From: Fervidibacter sp032160945
GTDB taxonomy: Bacteria; Armatimonadota; Fervidibacteria; Fervidibacterales; Fervidibacteraceae
Assembly (NCBI GenBank): GCA_032160945.1
Contig: JAVHTL010000146.1
Strand: one strand, 5' to 3'
Length of the DNA: 8,035 nt
The position numbers and the translations under genes were made by a program. The notes beneath the pieces were generated by a model. That model searched no databases. It was not told the origin of the DNA and was given only the letters and a program-made list of their open reading frames with translations. This document shows, piece after piece, positions 1 through 5,296 of the stretch. Position 1 is the first letter of the stretch. Each line of letters begins with the position of its first letter.

Positions 1-308
1 CCGAAGAATTTGCGGGGTTCAAAGTCGGATGGCGGAAACATCCACTTTTGCGTTGTGAAATTGAGAACGAGGCAATTGTTGAGATTGAAGTGCGACATCG
101 TCAAAAAGCCGTCGGGTTTCAGGCGATGGTGTTTTTGCTTGTGCCAGTAAGACTTTGTGAACCTTCAGATTTAGTTGGACGAAGGGCGATGCGAAACGAA
201 TTAGCCGAATGGTCGCCATCGGTAAGGGTTTTAAAGGCATTAGTGAGGGCTTTTGGTGTCGCTTCTCGGCGTCATCGCTATGACATGGTAAGATTGCTGT
301 GTGATTAA
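1..308 (+). CDS. C-terminal fragment of an unidentified protein
   Basis: The third forward frame is open from the left edge to a TAA at 306-308, giving about 101 residues whose N-terminus lies outside the window. A TTG at 48 could serve as a start, but the frame is open upstream of it, so an internal codon is more likely. The fragment begins EEFAGFKVGW. Its middle alternates charged and hydrophobic residues in a strand-like way (EIENEAIVEIEV, then AMVFLLVPVRL), and its end is helical and Arg-rich, finishing DMVRLLCD. Codon use resembles the identified genes, which supports real coding. I recognise no motif and assign no function. It runs convergently towards the glycoside hydrolase, with 81 bases between the two stop codons and no convincing terminator in that gap. 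Confidence 0.5.
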   Translation, partial: EEFAGFKVGWRKHPLLRCEIENEAIVEIEVRHRQKAVGFQAMVFLLVPVRLCEPSDLVGRRAMRNELAEWSPSVRVLKALVRAFGVASRRHRYDMVRLLCD

Positions 309-389
309 CTGTTCCGCATCAAGCGAACCATTGATGTTGACAGAGCGACGCTTTTGAAGTGGTGAAAAGTTTCATGGTGGTTAAAAGCG

Positions 390-2414
390 CTATTGGGTAG
401 AGCCAACAATGAAAGTGCTATCAAGTGCTGGAATGGTGACTGTGACTTTAAGTCCATTCAATTGGGGAGATGCATTTGCTTGCTGAATTTCACCGCTGTC
501 GGGCAACCATAGGCTTGCCTGTTGCCAATTCGGCAAATTGAAGGTTGCCGTGATCGGCTCAGTTTTAGTGTTGACGAGGAAGCAAATTTGCAATTTGTCC
601 CGTTGGTAGCGAGCGACCCATAAATCTGGGTTCTGCGGTTCAATCACAATGCCACAGTTTCTGTCCCTCAACTTTTGAACCAACTTTCCGTCAGCGGTTG
701 GAAGCCACGATTCGCCTGCGAAAATCCGCTGTGACAATTTCCGAACTTGTTCGCTTTCTTCGTTTCGGCTCGCAGCAAATTCAGGGGTTTTGCCAATTGC
801 GATGACCAAAACGCCTTGCCGTTTCATCTCTGCAATTTTCTTTATGGTTGACAGGTGAATTGCATCTGTTGTTGGGACAACCAACGCCTTGTAAGTCTCC
901 TTTGCAACTTTGAAGCGACCGCGCTCAATTTTTGCCTCAACGATTGCTCGCTCGTCCACAATGTCGTAGTCAATCTGGTTTTGCAAAAGCAGCCTGCACA
1001 AGTGGGCGAACTGGTCGTCAATTTCGTTGAGCCTCTTGCTTGGGTGCGGTTGATACATTGACAAATTTGTCGGGTAGAAATTTGCCCAAATGCCAGCAAT
1101 GGGGTAAAGCACTGCGACATCGCAAACATGTTTCGCGTTCCGCAGCATGACCCCAAGCCGACCGACATAAGCGCAATAGTGAGCGTAATCGTTTCGCTCG
1201 CTTTGGTCGCCGAAGGGGTGAGCGTAGTATGAAGTGATGGTGTTGATGCCGAGCAGAAATTGGATGGCAGTAGTCGCTTTCATTTCGGGCAGCCAAGCCC
1301 TTCGCTTCTGCCCGCCCCATGCTCCTGTCCTTTGAGCAAAATCAGAAGTTTCGCTCATCGTCTCGTAAATTCCCTCAAGGTGCGCTGCCGATGACGTCAA
1401 CTTTGGGGGGATAAACCCGTGCCCGACTACGATGGCTCTTGGGTCCGAAGTGAGCATGTCAATGCCGGGGATGTCCATCCGCCTCAAACAAGCCATCAAA
1501 TCGCCGTAATACATTGCGTGCCAAAGCAACTTTTCCTCGGCAAGCAAGTGCCCGCTTGAAGCGATGCCGTGTCGGCGGCACCAATTTTGAATTTGCCCAA
1601 AGTATCGTTCGGCAACAAGTTGAGCGATCACATCATAAAAGTCACACCTGACCCGTTGGTAGTCACCGACATCAAGGAACAAACTGTCAAGGTGCTGTGT
1701 CAGGTCGTAGCCCTTTCGTCGCTTGAATTCGCTTGGTAAGTCCTCAACCCAAGGGATAGCGGGCAAAGCGTTTTCCGGCGGACGGATGTAAGTCGTCATC
1801 AACGACGGCTCGTCGGTAAAAATTGCCCGGAAACGCTTTCCCAAATTGGGCACTCGCTTTGCATACTCGTCGTGAGTGATGTTGATGAAAGCCCGAACCG
1901 CTTCCGAGTTCAGGATGTTGATGTAGCGTCGCTTCTTGTAAACATTCTCGGTGCAGTGAGTGCCTTCATACATGCGCCGAATTTCGTATCTCGGTTTTGC
2001 ACCCTCGTTTGCGACGCGAACCAAACCGATGGCTTCAAAATCTGGATTGCGCTCCAAAACCAAACCGCCAGCGGCTCCACTTGGGTAACCTTCTTCATCG
2101 TAAAGCCACAACACAAAACCGAGTTTCTCGGCAAGTTTCACTCCTTCCGAAAAAAGTCGCCATTGTTCTTCACTGCGCATGTAATCTCGGAAACTGACAT
2201 TGACGACCAAGCCGCCGATGCCGAGAGACTTCAACTCTTCCAACTGCTTGCGAGGGAAATGCCTATGAAGGATTTGCAGTGGGCGATACTCAGCGGGCGG
2301 GTAACGAAAAAGCGAAGTCAAATCTTGCTTTGAATTTTTTCCCATTGCAGTCAGGACTGTGCCTCCCAAGAAAGCGACTCCTAAGGCAACGGGACTTTTC
2401 CTCAAATCCCTCAA
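390..2414 (-). CDS. GH106-like glycoside hydrolase, possibly exported
   Basis: Probable glycosidase of the alpha-L-rhamnosidase-like (GH106-related) type, 674 residues; the substrate cannot be read from sequence. Residues 7-24 are hydrophobic after an RDLRK start, suggesting a signal peptide or anchor. A TIM-barrel-like region (about 45-425) carries LYDEEGYPSGAAGG at 104-117, FTDEP at 199-203, GHLLAEE at 288-294, DIPGIDML at 314-321 and LPEMKATT at 375-382. E202 and E293 or E294 are candidate catalytic acids by analogy, not proven. Residues about 426-545 resemble the glutamine-amidotransferase-like domain found after many such barrels (DVAVLYP, then ALVVPTTDAI). About 590-674 form a beta-rich C-terminal domain. 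The start is uncertain: TTG at 2414 is the first start codon after an in-frame TGA at 2427-2429, TTG at 2405 is also possible, and ATG at 2345 would remove the signal. It is the last gene of the minus-strand series, 36 bases after the M20 gene. Confidence 0.8.
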   Translation of the reverse strand: MRDLRKSPVALGVAFLGGTVLTAMGKNSKQDLTSLFRYPPAEYRPLQILHRHFPRKQLEELKSLGIGGLVVNVSFRDYMRSEEQWRLFSEGVKLAEKLGFVLWLYDEEGYPSGAAGGLVLERNPDFEAIGLVRVANEGAKPRYEIRRMYEGTHCTENVYKKRRYINILNSEAVRAFINITHDEYAKRVPNLGKRFRAIFTDEPSLMTTYIRPPENALPAIPWVEDLPSEFKRRKGYDLTQHLDSLFLDVGDYQRVRCDFYDVIAQLVAERYFGQIQNWCRRHGIASSGHLLAEEKLLWHAMYYGDLMACLRRMDIPGIDMLTSDPRAIVVGHGFIPPKLTSSAAHLEGIYETMSETSDFAQRTGAWGGQKRRAWLPEMKATTAIQFLLGINTITSYYAHPFGDQSERNDYAHYCAYVGRLGVMLRNAKHVCDVAVLYPIAGIWANFYPTNLSMYQPHPSKRLNEIDDQFAHLCRLLLQNQIDYDIVDERAIVEAKIERGRFKVAKETYKALVVPTTDAIHLSTIKKIAEMKRQGVLVIAIGKTPEFAASRNEESEQVRKLSQRIFAGESWLPTADGKLVQKLRDRNCGIVIEPQNPDLWVARYQRDKLQICFLVNTKTEPITATFNLPNWQQASLWLPDSGEIQQANASPQLNGLKVTVTIPALDSTFIVGSTQ

Positions 2415-2450
2415 CCCCTCTTCCGTTCACAGAATGCGGCGACAATTTCG

Positions 2451-3593
2451 CTAATCTGCTGGGAGCGATGCTAAGGTTTCAAACACCTTTTGGGCTAAAA
2501 TCACTTGCTCAATTTCAACCCACTCATCGGCAGTATGGGCTTGGTCAATGTTGCCAGGACCAAACAGAACTGCCTGAAGTCCATTTCTGGCAAACACGCT
2601 TGCATCTGAGGTGTAACAGACGCCGAGCATCTGCGTTTTAATCCCGACTTTCTCGCAAGCGGAAATCAATCTCTGAACTGGCAAATTATCGGCGGTAACT
2701 TCCATGCCCCAGTTGACCAAATCTGGCTCAGAAACTTCAAAAGTCAAGTCAATCAAATCTGGTTGGCTTTGAAGGAATCTTTTCAACTCCTCCCACGCTG
2801 CCGTTGGGTCTTCATTGGGCAAAGTTCTGCGGTCAACTTTGATTTGGCAAAAGTCAGGCACAAGGTTTACACCTCGTCCGCCAGAAATCATCGTCACTGT
2901 CAATGTTGGACTGCCGACGAGCGGGTGTTGGCGAACTCTCAACTCATCGTCGTAGCGTTCAAGGGCTAAGATAACTTTCGCCATGTGCATGATGGCATTT
3001 GAGCCTTTTTCAGGTTGAGAACTGTGAGCGCTTACTCCCGTTGTGGAGATGTTGCCTCTGACTGTCCCTTTGTGGGCTGTGACGATGTTTAGGCTTGTTG
3101 GCTCTCCGACAATGGCGTAGTCGGCTTTAATGCCACTTGCCAACAATTTCTTTGCGCCGTTGAAACCGTTTTCTTCATCCACGACGGCAGCAAGCCAGAT
3201 GGTTCGGTTTGGGGAGCCGTGACGGGCAACTTCCACCAGCCCTTGGAGCATGGAAGCCAAACTCCCTTTCGCATCGCAAGCACCACGACCAAAAACTTTT
3301 CCGCCCTTAATTTGAGGTTTGAAAGGTTCAATGCTCATTCCCTCTGCTGTAACGGTGTCCATGTGAGTTTCCAGCAAAACTGTTTCGCTGCTTTTACCGA
3401 TGACGCCGATGAGAACATTCTCCCGACCTTCAAGGACAGGTTGCCGATGAACTTCCAAACCTGCTTTTCGGGCATACTCAGCAATGAAGTCGGCAATTTC
3501 CCTTTCGCCTTTCCCGTCTGGAAAACAAGGGTTGACACTCTTAATGGCAACCAAATCGCAGAGCAACTGAATGACGGGCTCAAAGTTGCTCAT
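2451..3593 (-). CDS. M20 family ArgE/DapE-type metallo-deacylase or peptidase
   Basis: Cytosolic two-metal amidohydrolase of the M20 ArgE/DapE/CPG2 group, which removes acyl groups from amino acids or cleaves small peptides. Its 380 residues are the usual length for the family. Visible active-site elements are ETHMDTV (H77, D79), GRGACDAKG (bridging D107), VVDEENG (E140 as likely catalytic base, E141 as ligand), VGEP (E164) and AHTADEW (H353). All expected metal ligands are therefore present. The dimerisation insert runs from about 175 to 290, including VSAHSSQPEKGSNA and a GGRGVNLVPD segment. There is no signal peptide. Family members include acetylornithine deacetylase and succinyl-diaminopimelate desuccinylase; no arg or lys biosynthesis gene is nearby, so I do not choose between them. 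The ATG at 3593 has an AGGAG at 3609-3613, 15 bases away. It lies 29 bases after ridA, consistent with cotranscription. Confidence 0.9.
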   Translation of the reverse strand: MSNFEPVIQLLCDLVAIKSVNPCFPDGKGEREIADFIAEYARKAGLEVHRQPVLEGRENVLIGVIGKSSETVLLETHMDTVTAEGMSIEPFKPQIKGGKVFGRGACDAKGSLASMLQGLVEVARHGSPNRTIWLAAVVDEENGFNGAKKLLASGIKADYAIVGEPTSLNIVTAHKGTVRGNISTTGVSAHSSQPEKGSNAIMHMAKVILALERYDDELRVRQHPLVGSPTLTVTMISGGRGVNLVPDFCQIKVDRRTLPNEDPTAAWEELKRFLQSQPDLIDLTFEVSEPDLVNWGMEVTADNLPVQRLISACEKVGIKTQMLGVCYTSDASVFARNGLQAVLFGPGNIDQAHTADEWVEIEQVILAQKVFETLASLPAD

Positions 3594-3615
3594 CCCATTG
3601 CCAATTCTCTCCTTT
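3590..3615 (-). promoter_or_regulatory. Ribosome binding site and two-codon upstream frame before the M20 gene
   Basis: Read on the minus strand, an AGGAG core (3613-3609) is followed after 10 bases by ATG GGA TGA. The TGA of this minimal frame overlaps the ATG of the M20 gene as ATGA. The real start therefore lies 15 bases from the Shine-Dalgarno core, farther than usual, while the mini-frame start is better placed. This could be a termination-reinitiation arrangement or chance. The bases are plain; the role is inferred. Confidence 0.35.
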
Positions 3616-3622
3616 CAATTCG

Positions 3623-4000
3623 TCATAGCGTTGCTATGCAATCAATCTCCACTTGGAAACCGCCTGGAGGCTGAGCCTGAATTGTGGTTCGTGCGGGAAA
3701 AGGTTCAGGGAAGAACTCACGATAAATCTCGTTGAGTTTGGGGAAGTTGCTTATGTCGGCGAGGAAGACGGTGACCTTGACAACTTTGTCAAGGGAACTC
3801 CCTGCTGCCTCCAAAATGGCTTTCAGGTTGCTCAAGGTAAGTCTAAGTTCGTCCTCAAACGAGCCAAACTTTGGCTCGCCAGTTTTGGGGTCAATAGCAG
3901 CCTGTCCAGAAACAAAAACGAAGCCGTTGGCAACAATGGCTTGCGAATACGGAGATTTAGGGATTGGCGCCTCAGATGTTGTGACTACCTGCTTTGCCAT
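3623..4000 (-). CDS. ridA: RidA family enamine/imine deaminase
   Basis: RidA (YjgF/YER057c/UK114) proteins hydrolyse reactive enamine and imine intermediates released by PLP enzymes, such as 2-aminoacrylate from serine or threonine dehydratases, and so protect other PLP enzymes. The 125-residue length is typical of the cytosolic trimer-forming family. Expected features are the N-terminal PIPKSPYSQA segment with Y18, VSGQ at 30-33, the FPART segment with R104 (the arginine that binds the substrate carboxylate in the active RidA subfamily), and VEID with E119. The tail reads QAQPPGGFQVEIDCIATL, and QPPGG replaces the more usual LPKG-type turn. The ATG at 4000 is fixed by a strong GGAGGTGA six bases upstream, whose TGA is an in-frame stop. 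It is the first gene of the minus-strand series, so its promoter should lie in 4015-4240. An Rid-subfamily protein with another substrate is possible, but the retained arginine favours true deaminase activity. Confidence 0.92.
   Translation of the reverse strand: MAKQVVTTSEAPIPKSPYSQAIVANGFVFVSGQAAIDPKTGEPKFGSFEDELRLTLSNLKAILEAAGSSLDKVVKVTVFLADISNFPKLNEIYREFFPEPFPARTTIQAQPPGGFQVEIDCIATL
3624..3638. repeat. Perfect dyad over the ridA stop codon
   Basis: CATAGC and GCTATG flank a GTT spacer, a six-base-pair perfect dyad covering the last codons of ridA and touching its TGA stop. In the polycistronic RNA it could form a tight hairpin just before the M20 ribosome binding site. It is small and may be chance. 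Confidence 0.25.
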
Positions 4001-4006
4001 CTTTGT

Positions 4007-4014
4007 TCACCTCC
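4007..4014 (-). promoter_or_regulatory. Strong Shine-Dalgarno site of ridA
   Basis: On the minus strand GGAGGTGA sits six bases before the ATG at 4000. The TGA inside it is in frame with ridA, so no upstream start is possible and the ridA start is fixed. Confidence 0.85.
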
Positions 4015-4214
4015 ATCGCCAAAATTTCAATCCCGCATCATTGCAAAAGCCAAAGCATCATGTGACGAATTTTGCCTTTTCTTTGAGGCACGCCAACAGG
4101 CATGACGAACTTGATTTCTCAAGCCAAGCAGCGACTTTGTTTCCGACTTTGACAGCGAAATTGCCATTGCCTCAAACCGTTCCAAAGATTAACACAAGCA
4201 GCAACATTTGTGTG

Positions 4215-4227
4215 CTATCCTTGATAG
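4215..4227. repeat. Small perfect dyad in the intergenic region
   Basis: CTATC and GATAG flank a CTT spacer, giving a 13-base perfect dyad seven bases before the left end of the MITE-like element. It could be an operator half-pair upstream of ridA, but a five-base arm is short enough to arise by chance and no promoter is visible beside it. Confidence 0.2.
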
Positions 4228-4233
4228 TAACAC

Positions 4234-4385
4234 TTTCTCAGGTAGGACTTACGCAGTTGATGTCATTTTGTGTAGGGGCGGAAGATAGTCTGACCGAAAA
4301 CATCCTTTATAAGGGGTTAAAACTGCCCTTGCGGGCGGCTTAGCAGCCGCCCCTAAATCCAACTGCGTAACTCCTAATTGAGAAA
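4234..4385. mobile_element. MITE-like element with 26-base terminal inverted repeats
   Basis: The left end (4234-4259) and the reverse complement of the right end (4360-4385) match at 23 of 26 positions. They share TTTCTCA, then two mismatched bases, then TAGGANTTACGCAGTTG. The core 4243-4376 begins and ends with TA. Inside, TAGGGGCGG (4273-4281) is inverted exactly as CCGCCCCTA (4347-4355). The 152-base span has no meaningful reading frame, so it would need a transposase in trans, as expected of a miniature inverted-repeat element derived from an insertion sequence. No direct target duplication beyond the possible TA is visible. The TAGGANTTACGCA end recalls repeats I associate with cyanobacterial and related environmental genomes, but that is memory only. 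It may affect transcription of ridA, of the RDD gene, or of both. Confidence 0.7.
4325..4352. repeat. GC-rich overlapping hairpins inside the MITE-like element
   Basis: GGGCGGCT (4333-4340), loop TAGC, and AGCCGCCC (4345-4352) form a perfect eight-base-pair stem. The preceding GCCC (4325-4328) can instead pair with GGGC (4333-4336) across a TTGC loop. The right arm can also pair with the distant TAGGGGCGG at 4273-4281. These pairings exclude one another. No T-run follows, so a standard intrinsic terminator is unlikely. Confidence 0.65.
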
Positions 4386-4449
4386 ATTTCGGAATTGGCA
4401 AAAACATCGGCAGAGACAAAACAGGGTGGGCAACCTGAGACAGCATCGT

Positions 4450-4456
4450 GAGGTGA
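4450..4456 (+). promoter_or_regulatory. Shine-Dalgarno site fixing the GTG start of the RDD gene
   Basis: GAGGTGA lies six bases before the GTG at 4463. Its TGA (4454-4456) is in frame with the gene, so an upstream start is excluded and the GTG is the first possible start. Confidence 0.8.
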
Positions 4457-4462
4457 AAGTTT

Positions 4463-5260
4463 GTGCCGAGAACTTGGACAATAATTACGCCCGAAAATGT
4501 CCCTTTGGAACTTGAGTTGGCAAACCCTTTGGAACGGGCAGTCTCGTTGCTGATAGACACATTCGCCGTTGCGATATTGGCATTGCCTATTGCAGCCATT
4601 TTGACTTTTCTCTCTGGTGCTGGAACTTTCAGGACGATTTTTGGTTTGGGCAACTTGGGATCGTTTGAAAGGTTTGCCTTGCTTTACTTTTTCGTTTTGC
4701 CCTTGCTCATCGTTGCTTATCACACCTTGCTTGAGAGCCTTTGGGGCGGTCAAACTTTGGGCAAGAAAGTTTTGAACTTGAGGGTCATTAGAACTGACGG
4801 GACTGCTCCTGACTTTGCAGCATCGCTCATTAGAAACGCTTTGCGCCTCATTGACTACCTCCCTTGCACTTGTGGCATAGGTCTAACAGCGATGCTGTTG
4901 AGCGCTCAATTCCGAAGGTTAGGTGACTATGCTGCTGGCACATTTGTCATTCACGAGGGAGGAACCGTTGAGACAATTTTGCCCAAAGATGAATTGCCAG
5001 AAGTGATGGATTTGCAAGTCCTGACGCCTTTGGCTTCGGCTAATATCGGAAGGTTGACTGATGAACAGGTTTTAGCGTTGCGATACTTTTTGCTCAGGGC
5101 TAAACAAATTTCACCAGAATTGCAGGAGCAAATTGCAAGGGAACTTGCAACTAAAGTTGCTAATTTGCTTTGGGACGGTAATCCTCCCGAAAATTTGCCA
5201 GCGATGAGGTTGATTGAAGAAACCATCTGGCTTTATCAGAGAAAGTTCGGACAGATTTGA
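4463..5260 (+). CDS. RDD family membrane protein with cytosolic C-terminal extension
   Basis: RDD proteins are small inner-membrane proteins named for a conserved Arg and two Asp residues. Most are uncharacterised, and some have been linked to ion transport or stress tolerance. Of 265 residues, helix 1 (about 26-52) carries the signature R25 and D32 in ERAVSLLIDTF. Helix 2 spans about 70-92. A conserved GQTLGKKVLNLRVIRTDG segment follows at 96-113, then a hydrophobic stretch near 136-148 and RRLGDYAAGT at 151-160 with the second Asp, D155. Residues about 165-265 form a hydrophilic, mostly helical tail rich in Glu, Gln and Leu, unlike minimal RDD proteins that end soon after the AGT motif. It is the only complete plus-strand gene here. 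It diverges from ridA across the MITE-like element and converges on the kinase. No SpoIIM-like partner, often seen beside such RDD genes, is present within the window. Confidence 0.85.
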   Translation: MPRTWTIITPENVPLELELANPLERAVSLLIDTFAVAILALPIAAILTFLSGAGTFRTIFGLGNLGSFERFALLYFFVLPLLIVAYHTLLESLWGGQTLGKKVLNLRVIRTDGTAPDFAASLIRNALRLIDYLPCTCGIGLTAMLLSAQFRRLGDYAAGTFVIHEGGTVETILPKDELPEVMDLQVLTPLASANIGRLTDEQVLALRYFLLRAKQISPELQEQIARELATKVANLLWDGNPPENLPAMRLIEETIWLYQRKFGQI

Positions 5261-5272
5261 CCTCACATCAAA

Positions 5273-5287
5273 GCCGAAAATGTCGGC
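5273..5287. terminator. Weak hairpin between convergent genes
   Basis: GCCGA and TCGGC form a five-base-pair stem around a five-base loop in the 36-base gap between the RDD stop (5260) and the kinase stop (5297). The position suits a bidirectional terminator, but the stem is short and neither strand has a real T-run, so this is a candidate only. Confidence 0.3.
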
Positions 5288-5296
5288 AAAGAGGCT

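Larger units (their letters stand above)
4001..4462. other. Divergent intergenic region between ridA and the RDD gene
   Basis: This 462-base stretch separates the two start codons and should hold promoters for both directions, but I see no convincing -35/-10 pair on either strand. Its central third is the MITE-like element at 4234-4385. Between ridA and the element, the minus strand has an unsupported 46-codon frame (ATG at 4167, stop at 4027-4029) with GAGG only two bases before its ATG. Another minus-strand frame starts at 4207 with a signal-like MLLLVLIFGTV but stops at once with TGA at 4172-4174. Neither looks like a reliable gene. The remaining 4386-4449 segment shows nothing distinctive. 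Confidence 0.7.

Noticed and set aside
309..389. Possible terminator pairing AAGCG (321-325) with CGCTT (349-353) in the convergent gap
   Set aside because: A five-base stem with a 23-base loop and only a short T stretch is too weak to call.
1872..2333. A 153-codon plus-strand frame inside the glycoside hydrolase
   Set aside because: Antisense shadow of a gene with clear glycosidase motifs, with no independent support.
3732..4343. A 203-codon plus-strand frame running antisense to ridA and into the MITE-like element
   Set aside because: It overlaps the well-supported ridA gene on the opposite strand, has no ribosome site, and its translation shows no domain. It is a mirror of ridA codon structure.
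4333..4352. Perfect GC-rich hairpin considered as an intrinsic terminator
   Set aside because: It lies upstream of both adjacent start codons, not after a gene, has no T-run on either strand, and is better explained as part of the inverted-repeat element.
4386..4449. TTGGCA near 4395 as a -35 box for the RDD gene
   Set aside because: No acceptable -10 sequence occurs at a suitable distance.
4249..4653. A minus-strand frame across the element and the start of the RDD gene
   Set aside because: It overlaps the RDD coding region, whose motifs are unambiguous, and passes through the inverted repeat.
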